Shown here piece by piece: positions 49,314 to 57,884 of a stretch of DNA of 64,000 nt. Made by a program: the position numbers and the translations under genes. Numbering within the stretch: position 1 is the first letter of the stretch; every line of letters starts with the position of its first letter. Under the pieces are notes generated by a model. The model made no database searches, was not told the origin of the DNA, and worked only from the letters and a program-made list of their open reading frames with translations. Location: the NCBI GenBank assembly GCA_903900335.1, contig CAIUMP010000062.1, positions 62,001-126,000 on the forward strand. Direction: 5' to 3'. Source of the DNA: an uncultured Ignavibacteriota bacterium. GTDB taxonomy: Bacteria; Bacteroidota; Ignavibacteria; Palsa-1295.

Positions 49314-50795
49314 ATGAAGGTAAGCGAACTTGTTTCAAGGTACGGCATGGCGATCCGTGGGATCATCCATGTAGGAGCACATTTTGGCCAGGAATATAGT
49401 GAGTATCGTACGCTCGGGAATCCGAATCTCATGTTCTTCGAGCCGATGCAAGCTAGCTATCTGGGGCTCCTCAGGAATTTGGGATTTGGGCAGTATGCGG
49501 AGCGCTGCGAAAGGAATGAAGGCCAATCACATCTTATAACGCATCACCTCGCTTTGGGAACGGAAGCGGGCCAGATCACTATGCACACGGAGACGGCCAA
49601 CCAGGGCATGTCCTCATCCATACTGCGACCAAAGACCGTCCTGCAACAATATCCAGCGATTCAATTTACTGGTCAGGAAACGGTGAGGCAAGCGCGGCTC
49701 GATGAGGTCTTCCAGACGGAGTCCATCGAGCACTATAATATGCTCGTGATCGACGTGCAGGGGTATGAGAAGTATGTCATCGAGGGTGGGCTAAATGTGC
49801 TCGGGACGATGGACTTCGTCATCACGGAGGTGAATCGACAAGAACTCTATGAAGGCTGCACAACGATCCAGGAAATGGATATTCTCTTGTCGAGCCAGGG
49901 ATTTGTGAGAATCGAAACAGATTGGGAAGGTGACACTTGGGGGGACGCCCTCTATGTCCGAACGCAATTTCAACAGAACATCGTGGCATCCATGGTGCAA
50001 CAGAACCTTGCGGTAAACGCGAGCCAATCGAATTCAGCGCCCACTTTGACGTTCAGCACGATCGTCGGTGTCATAGACAAGGTGCGAACCCAACTTCAGG
50101 CTCACCCGGGTGACATTCAGGCGCGGTTCACAAGTTATTGCGCGACGTATCACAGCGCCTCTCGTGCGCAGTTGTTTCAGGATCTCTTCGTTCTGTTCGT
50201 TCTCAACGATAAGAAGGCCGGTTATTTTGTAGAGTTCGGAGCCGCCGATGGCGTATTTCTAAGCAACACATTCTTGTTGGAGCGCAATCGAGGATGGCGT
50301 GGCATACTCGCGGAACCGGCGCGCACATGGCATGCTGCTCTTAAGGCTGGCAATCGGACGGCGATCATTGATACGCGCTGCGTCTGGTCCCGATCTGGCG
50401 AAACCCTCACGTTCAACCAAACGGAGGATGCAGCGCTTTCTACGGTTAACTCGTTTAGTGATACAGACATGCACAGTGCCGCTCGCTCAACGGGGGAGCG
50501 ATACGATGTGGAAACAATCTCGCTGACGGACCTGCTCGATTTCCACGATGCCCCGACGGTCATAGACTATCTTTCTATAGACACGGAAGGCTCGGAACTC
50601 GTTATTCTCGAGAACTTCGATTTTGATAAGTATCGGTTCAGTATCATCACTGTGGAGCATAATTATGCAGAGCCAGCGCGGTCAAGATTGCTTGCACTCC
50701 TAACGGCAAAGGGCTATTCACGCGTCTTCGAAAATTTCTCCCGATGGGATGACTGGTATCTTCATTCTTCCATCCTGAGCCGCTCCGAAGGGTGA
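49314..50795 (+). CDS. Double FkbM methyltransferase fusion
   Basis: 493 residues made of two FkbM-type SAM-dependent methyltransferase domains. Domain 1 (about 1-215) has GIIHVGAHFGQEYSEYRTLG (motif I) and MLVIDVQGYEKYVIEG (the D-x-x-G-x-E region). Domain 2 (about 248-493) has FVEFGAADGVFLSNTFLLER and LTDLLDFHDAPTVIDYLSID, then TEGSEL and TVEHNYAEP. The two domains are only distantly related to each other; domain 2 is close to the separate gene at 50879. FkbM enzymes O-methylate hydroxyls of sugars or polyketides; here they probably methylate glycan sugars. ATG 49314 is used; a TTG 18 bases upstream is possible. Confidence 0.87.
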   Translation: MKVSELVSRYGMAIRGIIHVGAHFGQEYSEYRTLGNPNLMFFEPMQASYLGLLRNLGFGQYAERCERNEGQSHLITHHLALGTEAGQITMHTETANQGMSSSILRPKTVLQQYPAIQFTGQETVRQARLDEVFQTESIEHYNMLVIDVQGYEKYVIEGGLNVLGTMDFVITEVNRQELYEGCTTIQEMDILLSSQGFVRIETDWEGDTWGDALYVRTQFQQNIVASMVQQNLAVNASQSNSAPTLTFSTIVGVIDKVRTQLQAHPGDIQARFTSYCATYHSASRAQLFQDLFVLFVLNDKKAGYFVEFGAADGVFLSNTFLLERNRGWRGILAEPARTWHAALKAGNRTAIIDTRCVWSRSGETLTFNQTEDAALSTVNSFSDTDMHSAARSTGERYDVETISLTDLLDFHDAPTVIDYLSIDTEGSELVILENFDFDKYRFSIITVEHNYAEPARSRLLALLTAKGYSRVFENFSRWDDWYLHSSILSRSEG

Positions 50796-50812
50796 TCCCC
50801 CGCCTGCCGAAA

Positions 50813-50851
50813 GTCATTGTGAACCACATGTGGTCTTACACGTTTGAATAA
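50813..50851 (+). pseudogene. Vestigial 3' tail of an Anp1-like GT gene, remnant 1
   Basis: Reads VIVNHMWSYTFE then TAA in frame, matching the tail VIVNHTGSYTFG of paralogue 4; most bases agree with 49241-49280. It lies 17 bases after the FkbM fusion and 27 bases before the next gene. No body of the gene remains. Confidence 0.75.
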
Positions 50852-50878
50852 ATTTGGATTACTATTTCACCTCCACAA

Positions 50879-51646
50879 ATGGCAGAAGACAAGCAAGTTA
50901 CGATGGAGCAGATGCTCATACTATTGGAGTCACTCCGAAGCTACGTGCAAGCGCATCCGGGGGATGCGCAAGCACGGTTTGTCGCGTTTTGTGCAGCGAA
51001 CTTGATGCAGTCTCCTTCTCAGAATTTTCAGGATCTGTTTGTACTCTTTGTGCTCGATAACAAGAGGGAGGGATTCTTCGTGGAGTTCGGGGCCGCCAAT
51101 GGGCTCTATATAAGCAATTCGCTCTTGCTGGAGCGGCGCATGGGCTGGAACGGAATTCTAGCAGAACCGGCACGAAGCTGGAAGGCGATACTCCAGGCCA
51201 GTGGCCGACGCGCTACGATTGATACACGATGCGTATGGAGTCGATCCGGAGAAGCGCTGACCTTTAACGATACTGAAGATGCGATGATAGCAACGGTGAA
51301 CGCCTTTAGCGACGTAGATAGCCACAGTGCCGAACGAGTGACAGGGAAGCGCTACGAGGTGGAGACGATCTCTCTGACTGACCTGCTGGATTTCCACAAC
51401 GCACCGAAGGTCGTTGACTACCTCTCTATAGACACCGAAGGATCAGAACTCGTCATTCTCGAGACCTTCGATTTTGAAAAGTATCAGTTTAATGTCATCA
51501 CGGTAGAGCACAATTACACCGAGACTGAGCGTGCAGGTCTGTTTTCACTTCTGACCGCAAAAGGGTATGTGCGCGTATTCGAAAGCTTTTCCGGCGCGGA
51601 TGACTGGTATGTTCATTCTTCCATATTGAACCGCTCCAATGGATGA
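50879..51646 (+). CDS. FkbM-type methyltransferase, copy of the fusion's second domain
   Basis: 255 residues. FVEFGAANGLYISNSLLLER (motif I), RCVWSRSGEALTFNDTEDAM, LTDLLDFHNAPKVVDYLSID, TEGSELVILETFDFEKYQFN and ITVEHNYTE. It aligns along its whole length with domain 2 of the upstream fusion, including identical TDLLDFH and SIDTEGSELVILE. This is a recent tandem duplication. The SAM-binding acidic residues (Glu/Asp in FVEFGA and SIDTEG) are present. Predicted O-methyltransferase of the glycan locus. Confidence 0.87.
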   Translation: MAEDKQVTMEQMLILLESLRSYVQAHPGDAQARFVAFCAANLMQSPSQNFQDLFVLFVLDNKREGFFVEFGAANGLYISNSLLLERRMGWNGILAEPARSWKAILQASGRRATIDTRCVWSRSGEALTFNDTEDAMIATVNAFSDVDSHSAERVTGKRYEVETISLTDLLDFHNAPKVVDYLSIDTEGSELVILETFDFEKYQFNVITVEHNYTETERAGLFSLLTAKGYVRVFESFSGADDWYVHSSILNRSNG

Positions 51647-51660
51647 TCTCGAGCTGCCAC

Positions 51661-51694
51661 TGGCTTCGTGAACCACAGGGGACTTATACGTTTG
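51661..51694 (+). pseudogene. Vestigial 3' tail of an Anp1-like GT gene, remnant 2
   Basis: gtgaaccacaggggacttat followed by acgtttgg matches the paralogue 4 tail (gtgaaccacacggggtctta, cacgtttggg) with a one-base deletion that breaks the frame. It lies between the FkbM copy and the TylF fusion. Confidence 0.7.
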
Positions 51695-51826
51695 GAAATG
51701 GAAGCCAAATTGTGACTGAAGCATTGCGAACGGATCTATCCCATGACGGAGATGCGTTAGATGATTCGCGACTGTAATTATAGGTGTACAATTGGGTTCT
51801 AAAGAACCTCATTAAGAAGACAACGA

Positions 51827-53128
51827 ATGAAGCAGACGTTGAACGAAGTATTGCAAACGGAGATCAAATTTCCAACTGTGTACTTGGAAATGTGGAATCG
51901 CTTTTCGCCATACACAATGATATCACAGTGGCACTTCATTGAGAACCTGGCTATTATTCAGCACCTCGGGACACAGATGGCTGGAGCATTTGTCGAGTGC
52001 GGGACGTGGAAGGGCGGAATGTCGGCCGCCATGATGAACATCGGTGGCCCTAATCGGGATTACCATTTCTTCGATTCCTTCGAAGGACTGCCGCCGGTGC
52101 AGACAATTGACGGCCCCGCCGCAGTGGGATGGCAAGCCAAAACAGATAGTGTAGAGTATTACAATAACTGCACTGCTAACTATGAGGAATTCCGCTCTCT
52201 CCTTGCACAACAACCTATTCCCAGCGAGCGTGTTCATATTCACAGAGGCTGGTTTAAGGATACTTTGAAGGATTTCCCTAGACAACCCATCGCCACACTC
52301 AGGCTCGATGGGGACTGGTATGAATCAACAATGGAGTGCCTCCAACGGCTTTTTCCGCTCGTCGTCCCAGGCGGTGTAATTATCATTGATGACTACCAGA
52401 CATGGGACGGATGCGCTCGGGCAGTGCATGATTACCTTAGCGAGGAAGGATCCGTTTCTCGAATTCGGCAGACCCCATACTCAGGTGTGACCTACCTCAT
52501 TAAAGAGGACAGTTGGAAGGAAGCTCCACTGCTGGTCGATACGGACAGGTACAGAGGTAATGAGGCATACGTGAGGCACGGTATCTGGACCTTCCAGGAA
52601 GCGCGATCCGAGCACATGTTCGATGAGAGTCTTGCAATTGCCATCAGCCAACTGTTTCCGCAAAAGCCTGCCTCTATGGCCGATCTTGGCTGCGGACCCG
52701 GATTTTATTGTGAGTACTTCGCCGCTAAAGGGTGGGACGCCCAAGGGTATGAAGGAACGCCTGGAGCGAGCGAATTAGGACACTATCGTCGAATCATTAC
52801 ACAAGATCTGAGCGTGAGGGATGAATCGCTCCCAAAGCATCCGTTCGTGATGTCGCTGGAAGTGGGGGAGCACATTCCGAAGGAGTTTGAGGCAAATTTC
52901 TTGGATAATGTCTGTGCGATGGCCGCTGGCACCTTGATCTTAAGTTGGGCAGTTCCGGGGCAAGGTGGATACGGGCATTTCAACGAACAGCCCAATGACT
53001 ACATCATCCAGCAGGTGCAGGCACGAGGTTTGACGCTCAATGTGCCAGCGAGCAATCATCTTCGAGAGGGAGCGACGTTCAGATGGTTTAAGAATACACT
53101 AATGGTCTTCGAACGCGGTAAAGGATGA
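51827..53128 (+). CDS. TylF-like methyltransferase fused to a second methyltransferase domain
   Basis: 433 residues in two parts. Residues 1-230 form a TylF/macrocin O-methyltransferase domain: GAFVECGTWKGGMSAAMM, YHFFDSFEGLPP, ATLRLDGDWYESTMECLQRL and PGGVIIIDDY. Residues about 251-433 form a class I SAM-methyltransferase module with MADLGCGPGFYCEYFAAKGW, SLEVGEHIPKEFEANFLDNV and ILSWAVPGQGGYGHFNEQPN. The latter is shared with the opposite-strand gene at 54744-56159. TylF enzymes methylate hydroxyls of sugars in antibiotics and glycans. Probably two successive O-methylations in one polypeptide. Last gene of the + block. Confidence 0.9.
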   Translation: MKQTLNEVLQTEIKFPTVYLEMWNRFSPYTMISQWHFIENLAIIQHLGTQMAGAFVECGTWKGGMSAAMMNIGGPNRDYHFFDSFEGLPPVQTIDGPAAVGWQAKTDSVEYYNNCTANYEEFRSLLAQQPIPSERVHIHRGWFKDTLKDFPRQPIATLRLDGDWYESTMECLQRLFPLVVPGGVIIIDDYQTWDGCARAVHDYLSEEGSVSRIRQTPYSGVTYLIKEDSWKEAPLLVDTDRYRGNEAYVRHGIWTFQEARSEHMFDESLAIAISQLFPQKPASMADLGCGPGFYCEYFAAKGWDAQGYEGTPGASELGHYRRIITQDLSVRDESLPKHPFVMSLEVGEHIPKEFEANFLDNVCAMAAGTLILSWAVPGQGGYGHFNEQPNDYIIQQVQARGLTLNVPASNHLREGATFRWFKNTLMVFERGKG

Positions 53129-53143
53129 AGGCATTCACGTTTG

Positions 53144-53179
53144 CCTGAACACGAATAGCGTCGTGAACCACATTGGGAA
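53144..53179 (+). pseudogene. Vestigial 3' tail of an Anp1-like GT gene, remnant 3
   Basis: Reads LNTNSVVNHIGN in frame, matching LNTNVIVNHTGS of the paralogues. It lies just after the TylF fusion and overlaps the end of the convergent GT9-like gene's 3' flank. Confidence 0.65.
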
Positions 53180-53944
53180 TCATAGATATTTGCAAATCTT
53201 GTCAACTACATCGCGTGGCTCGATTAACATCATGCACTTGTGGTTGTTTGGGCAGCCAGTGCGGAGAAAGCAGTTGCGACACTCTACCGGCAGGAACAGT
53301 GCCTCATAAGGGTAGGTAGCTCCCCAGTGGTAATAATTGCTATACCCGCTTTGGAGAATGAGACCTTTATTCACAACCCCGGCAACATAGTGACTCATAC
53401 CCGTATCCAGTCCGAGATAGAGTTTACTTTTCTTCACCCAATTGAGCACGGCATTGCCGCGAATCTTATCAATGCTGAGATCCTTCCACCTCACTCCTCG
53501 CTGGTTTAGTAGCTGCTTGATTTCATTCATTCGCGGATATTCGCGATACTTGCTATGAACGGAGACCTCCGAACAGATCACGACATCGGTTCCGATGATG
53601 GATGGGTCATCGTGATACCTGACCGGCACGGTAGGTCTGCTGATAGGGATTGGGGGAAGGACAAAATCCGCGCTGAAATTGTCGAGAGCTGTCCGAAGCA
53701 TAGTTCGCCCGTCCCATTTTGGTGCTTGGCCATAATTGAAACGCCATGATTTCATTTCCGTGCCGTCCCATAGTGGCACGTCAACGAGCGCGCGAAACGC
53801 CGGGTTATCGTGCCACCAACAGGCTTCGGTTCCGAAGTCGTTGAGGATTGCGACCATCTGGGCGGCCATGAGTTCGTCGCCGAGAAACTCGTTGTTCCGA
53901 TAGATCAGGATCACGTTACACCGCTGCCTTCCTGGTTGCTGCAA
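53180..53944 (-). CDS. Glycosyltransferase family 9-like (heptosyltransferase-like), short form
   Basis: 254 residues. VILIYRNNEFLGDELMAAQM is the N-terminal strand-loop. YLGLDTGMSHYVAGVVNKGL is the GT9 donor-site motif (GxDTGxSHxA), and ECRNCFLRTGCPNNHKCMML is the Cys-rich GT9 C-terminal block followed by I.P..V. GT9 proteins are usually about 330-350 residues, so this is short, mostly in the middle and N-terminal domain. It adds a heptose-like or other sugar by inference. Last gene of the minus block. Confidence 0.72.
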   Translation of the reverse strand: MQQPGRQRCNVILIYRNNEFLGDELMAAQMVAILNDFGTEACWWHDNPAFRALVDVPLWDGTEMKSWRFNYGQAPKWDGRTMLRTALDNFSADFVLPPIPISRPTVPVRYHDDPSIIGTDVVICSEVSVHSKYREYPRMNEIKQLLNQRGVRWKDLSIDKIRGNAVLNWVKKSKLYLGLDTGMSHYVAGVVNKGLILQSGYSNYYHWGATYPYEALFLPVECRNCFLRTGCPNNHKCMMLIEPRDVVDKICKYL

Positions 53945-54007
53945 GTTTAGATGGCATGATTAATCCAACCTGGGATAGAATCGCCCTGCATCCCAAATTG
54001 AATTTGG

Positions 54008-54739
54008 TCACACAAGTTTGCCGTTTCGTAGGATTTCCAATTCCTGAGGTGTGATCTGTTGAAGATAGAATGGCTTGCGGGTGTCAATTCCAAACGATGG
54101 GCGCGTTCTCCCGTACCCAAATGGTAGGTGGCCGATTTTCCCCATACTGTAGTCCATAATTTCGGCGAACTTAATTTCCGGTCTTTTGTATTTGCCTTTC
54201 CCACCATCACTCCCGGGCCATTCCAAAAACAATTTCACGAATTCAAGGATAAAGGAATGCTTGATAATCGTCAAGCTCTGTTCGAGTCTCATTCCCATGA
54301 CGTTTTCACGGCCGACAAGCATCTCGCATCCAGTTTCGTCGAGTGTTCGATACATTAGATCAACCCAAGGGCCAAACGCGAGACAATCTTGTTCCTTGAA
54401 GATATAATCGCAATTGTTCGCATAGGCCGTCATTGCACCGAGGATGTACGCTGCCGACCAGCCACAAAATTTTGGCGAAATATCCATGCTGTCGAGATCG
54501 TGCGCATGACCTAAGTTGTGCTGAAGGTACAGCCACTGGCCTTTCCTAAGTTCTGGCGCAGGCAATTGGTCGCTCGGAGCGGCGATGGTGATAATATCAA
54601 CGGGGCGAGCGAACATTGTTGTATTCTTCAACCAGATATCGAAGAACGCGCAGATACGGTTGGCTTCGGCCTGACTGCCGGTGTTCCGCCAATTCTTCCC
54701 GCAAAAAAAACCCGTAGTAATGATATACCGTTGATCCAT
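54008..54739 (-). CDS. Glycan-locus protein of unrecognised family
   Basis: 243 residues. I recognise no named family. Visible features: a start MDQRYIITTGFFCGKNWRNT, the acidic loop IFKEQDCLAFGPWVDLMYRT, CEMLVGRENVMGMRLEQSLT and IGHLPFGYGRTRPSFGIDTR. FKEQDCLAFG could occupy the position of a GT-A acidic motif, making a glycosyltransferase fold plausible but unproved. It is 4 bases after the methyltransferase fusion and 63 before the GT9-like gene on the same strand, so it should act in the same glycan pathway. Confidence 0.6.
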   Translation of the reverse strand: MDQRYIITTGFFCGKNWRNTGSQAEANRICAFFDIWLKNTTMFARPVDIITIAAPSDQLPAPELRKGQWLYLQHNLGHAHDLDSMDISPKFCGWSAAYILGAMTAYANNCDYIFKEQDCLAFGPWVDLMYRTLDETGCEMLVGRENVMGMRLEQSLTIIKHSFILEFVKLFLEWPGSDGGKGKYKRPEIKFAEIMDYSMGKIGHLPFGYGRTRPSFGIDTRKPFYLQQITPQELEILRNGKLV

Positions 54740-54743
54740 GGAT

Positions 54744-56159
54744 TCAGGTTACTCGTTCAAACGCCATGAGAGTCGCTTCGAACCACCAAAGTGTCGCTGC
54801 TTTACGCAGCCGCGCTGTTCTTTCAGGATTGAAGCGAAACCCATGTTCTTCAATTTGCTGGACGACATAGGGATTCTCACGCTCGTTGAAGTGGCCGGTG
54901 CCCCCCTGTCCCGGAATTGCCCAACTCAGGATCAGATTCTTTTTCGCGATCGAGGTCACATTGTCGAGGAAATTTGCCTCAAATTGTTTCGGTATGTGCT
55001 CACCGACCTCTAAACAGAGGACTAATTCGTATTCCGGAATCTTATGCTGGGGCTGACTAAGATCGACCTGTTCGATTCGTTCATAGATACCCATATCCTT
55101 GGCTTCCGCCAATCCCTCATATCCCTGGACATTCCACCCGGCTCGGTTGGTAAAATGACGACAATACTGCCCGAGCCCACATCCAAGATCGGCAACGGAT
55201 TCTGGGGCTATGGGAAATTCTCTAATTATCGCATCGGCGAGTGATTCGTCTATGTAATGGCCGGTACGGGCTTCGTCAACAGACCAAATCCCACTATTGC
55301 GGAACAGTTTTATTGTGGTTTGATCGGCGTTTGTCAGATCAACCTGTGCCACCCCATTCGGATCATCGCTCTGCCCGGTTGCATTTCGATCATGTTCCCA
55401 CTCTAATTGTGCTTCTGGCCATCCCAGAAGATGCGCGGGAATTTCCCAGTTCGCAGCAGGATCGGGGATGTGATGGACGGGCTGCACATTCCCGCGCCAG
55501 GCAACGCCCATTATCTGAGATGTATGGAAGATGCGTGTCTTCCATCCTCGATACCGGAAATACTGAAGCCCTTCAGCAACGTGAGGGGAGAGCAAGTCGT
55601 GAAAGAGAACCATTGCGTCGGGTGCGCAATAGCGTTCGCAGACCACCGCGTCGTTCACCGGGCCGGGGAAATCATGGTTGCCATCAATGAACATGAGCGA
55701 CCATCGCTTATTGGTTCGTCTCACCAGTTCTACTACTGCATCTGGGCTGGAGCCTGTGTAAAGCCTCACTGGTGTTGGGACACCGGCCTTGTTGATCGAG
55801 CTGCTAACGCTTTCGAAGTAAGACGAGTCCGCGAGCAGCGGATCAATGACGTCCAACGCCACACCCCCTAGAGCCAGGTGGCAGGCAGACCACCCCATAA
55901 AACAACCGATCTCCAGCGCTTCTTTGCCCTGAAAGAGGCGTGCAGTGTTGTACAAAATGTGCGCCTCATCTCGGTTCGCAAATCCTACGTTCGGCTTCCG
56001 GCGGTCGCAGTACCAATTGTGGTTCCCGGTTCGTCGTAAATATTTCCAGCTACAGGCAGAGGTGTCGCCTATGGTCAGGTTGGGGAAACTTGCGTCAGGT
56101 CGTACCCTGAGGAATCCAGGAGAAACGTAATCACCAACGGGGAATTCAATATCGGTCAT
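54744..56159 (-). CDS. Methyltransf_24-like methyltransferase fused to the shared second methyltransferase module
   Basis: 471 residues. Residues about 60-225 form a Methyltransf_24-like domain: EALEIGCFMGWSACHLALGG (motif I), SLMFIDGNHDFPGPVNDAVV and MVLFHDLLSP. Residues about 289-471 are the same module as in the opposite-strand TylF fusion: VADLGCGLGQYCRHF, CLEVGEHIPKQFEANFLDNV and ILSWAIPGQGGTGHFNEREN. An unusual Cys/Trp/Tyr-rich N-terminus (about 30-55) precedes. Predicted bifunctional methyltransferase of glycan residues; 4 bases from the next gene. Confidence 0.87.
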   Translation of the reverse strand: MTDIEFPVGDYVSPGFLRVRPDASFPNLTIGDTSACSWKYLRRTGNHNWYCDRRKPNVGFANRDEAHILYNTARLFQGKEALEIGCFMGWSACHLALGGVALDVIDPLLADSSYFESVSSSINKAGVPTPVRLYTGSSPDAVVELVRRTNKRWSLMFIDGNHDFPGPVNDAVVCERYCAPDAMVLFHDLLSPHVAEGLQYFRYRGWKTRIFHTSQIMGVAWRGNVQPVHHIPDPAANWEIPAHLLGWPEAQLEWEHDRNATGQSDDPNGVAQVDLTNADQTTIKLFRNSGIWSVDEARTGHYIDESLADAIIREFPIAPESVADLGCGLGQYCRHFTNRAGWNVQGYEGLAEAKDMGIYERIEQVDLSQPQHKIPEYELVLCLEVGEHIPKQFEANFLDNVTSIAKKNLILSWAIPGQGGTGHFNERENPYVVQQIEEHGFRFNPERTARLRKAATLWWFEATLMAFERVT

Positions 56160-56198
56160 GAGCGAATCGAGGATTTTAGGTGGTGCTGCTTGGTAGGA

Positions 56199-57068
56199 TT
56201 ACGTGGTAAGCCCGATCTGCTTGTAGATCTCATACATCCTAACAGTCTGCTCCTGAAACGTGACCAACTGGTTGGAGTTCACGAGGTGAGCGACGGCAAT
56301 CTTTCTCTCTGGCTCCGCCGGAGTAACCCATGCTCGCACGGCGGCATTCCAGACTGGCATGCTGTATCTGCAAAGCCAATTGTACGTCGGTGGTGCTATC
56401 ATTGGATTGCCGACTTCTGCGATAGCAACGTTCATGGCATCCTGTTCACGTCCCCAGTGAACGCCGTGGGGCATTGTTATGCTGAGGTTGCGCTTGTAGC
56501 GCGCCCACAGCGGAGAATCGGCTCGCGCAGCGAAGAGCCCAGCATTGAACATGTTGTAGTATTGAAAATACTGGGCGATCTCTACTCCAAATTCGTCGGA
56601 GAGTCTCTGAAATGCGTCCGAGTGGTGCTCTCGATTTGAAATCGGATTCGCATTGAAGGAGTAGGTCGATTCCGACTCATGCGCTATCACGACAGAGTTC
56701 GCGGGATTCAAAGCGTGATTCACGTAAAATTGCAGACCATCGGGCTGCAAAAAGCGGATGTCAGAATCGATCCACACGTACGCCGCGTATCCGGGGAATG
56801 TCTCCGGAATATACGGGCGACACGTCATTGCAACATAGTGCTTTTCGCCGGTTGAAAATTGAGGAAACCGGCTAAGATCGGTCAGCACCTCAATACCGTT
56901 CTGCCGCAGCCAAGCTTGATGTTCGGCGATCATTCCAATCGAGATCACTTTGATGTCGAACGTCCGACCGAGCGGAAATCGCACGATACTCTCCAAAGTA
57001 TCCCGTAGGTACCCAAAGTAGTTTGAATCAGAGGCGAGGACGAGACAAATCTGAGCCGAAGGCATCAA
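56199..57068 (-). CDS. Glycosyltransferase, GT8-like (GT-A fold)
   Basis: 289 residues. The N-terminal strand ICLVLASDSNYFGYLRDTLE is followed by YVWIDSDIRFLQPDG with the DSD metal site near residues 97-101. VVIAHESESTYSFNANPISN, YNMFNAGLFAARADSPLWAR and HWGREQDAMNVAI (the acidic D in the EQDA helix) resemble GT8-type acceptor and donor regions. It is about the right length for a bacterial GT8. Donor and acceptor are unknown. It lies between the GT2-like gene and the methyltransferase fusion. Confidence 0.75.
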   Translation of the reverse strand: MMPSAQICLVLASDSNYFGYLRDTLESIVRFPLGRTFDIKVISIGMIAEHQAWLRQNGIEVLTDLSRFPQFSTGEKHYVAMTCRPYIPETFPGYAAYVWIDSDIRFLQPDGLQFYVNHALNPANSVVIAHESESTYSFNANPISNREHHSDAFQRLSDEFGVEIAQYFQYYNMFNAGLFAARADSPLWARYKRNLSITMPHGVHWGREQDAMNVAIAEVGNPMIAPPTYNWLCRYSMPVWNAAVRAWVTPAEPERKIAVAHLVNSNQLVTFQEQTVRMYEIYKQIGLTT

Positions 57069-57182
57069 TATGGTCGCTTAGTGGTGTTGAACGTAGCTCA
57101 AAAGTGAGTACTGCAGAAGTTGGGGTTAATGTGTACAGGCAAGAAACCGTTCCGCTAGCGCCGCAGACTGCACCTGCCTCCC

Positions 57183-57881
57183 TTAATCGTTCGTGCAGTA
57201 GGCTTGAAACATCCCGATTAACTTGTCCGGGCACGTCTGATTGACGGTATGGTGGTTGGATTGTCCTGGCTCGCCTCCAAGCTTTGAAAGGAATTCTAGC
57301 GCGAGTCTATCATCGTTATAGCTGAGCGTTTCGCGATACCGCGGTGCCATCGCCACCGCTAACTCCCGTCGGATCAAATAGGTGTTGCCATCCACGAGGT
57401 CGTAGCCTAACTTGTTGCCCATCCCGATGCTCTCAAAATCGTCTTTGCCGATGAATGTGCCGTTCGGATGCCAGATCTTCCTCCGCGAGAAACCCCAGTT
57501 CTTACCTTCAACCGCACTAAGCAGGGCAGTGTAGTGATCGCGTTCTATCCAGCAATCATCATCTTGAAAGGCGACCCACGGGGTGTCCGCCGCCATTATT
57601 CCAACAGCCCGCAGTGCTGCGCCCGCCGTTGGCTTTTTGACGAAATTCCCAGGGATTGTAATCTGGTAGCGCTTACCATGCGGCGGGGCGTCACAGTATT
57701 GCTCCGGTGGTAGTGCCTTCTCTGCTCGGTAGTCATCAAAAAGAATGATGTGACAGAAGGGGACCGGCTGATCATCAATGCTCTGAATGAGTCTCCATAA
57801 ATTCGGTCTGCCGATCGAGGGCGTAATGATCGTTATCAGTGGAGTCTGTGGGTTCTCCTCCTGGTTAAGGTAAACTCTCAT
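57183..57881 (-). CDS. Glycosyltransferase family 2-like
   Basis: 232 residues. LITIITPSIGRPNLWRLIQS is the GT2 N-terminal strand-helix, and WVAFQDDDCWIERDHYTALL holds the DDD metal-binding acidic cluster. It is followed by WGFSRRKIWHPNGTFIGKDD and, near the C-terminus, ETLSYNDDRLALEFLSKL with the acidic catalytic-base-like region. A small soluble GT-A enzyme with no membrane helix. It starts 3 bases after the fcl stop, in the same operon. Confidence 0.85.
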   Translation of the reverse strand: MRVYLNQEENPQTPLITIITPSIGRPNLWRLIQSIDDQPVPFCHIILFDDYRAEKALPPEQYCDAPPHGKRYQITIPGNFVKKPTAGAALRAVGIMAADTPWVAFQDDDCWIERDHYTALLSAVEGKNWGFSRRKIWHPNGTFIGKDDFESIGMGNKLGYDLVDGNTYLIRRELAVAMAPRYRETLSYNDDRLALEFLSKLGGEPGQSNHHTVNQTCPDKLIGMFQAYCTND

Positions 57882-57884
57882 TCG

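Noticed and set aside
50813-50851. Treating the GT tail remnant as a small peptide gene
   Set aside because: No start codon or ribosome-binding context fits; it matches only the tail of a larger gene.
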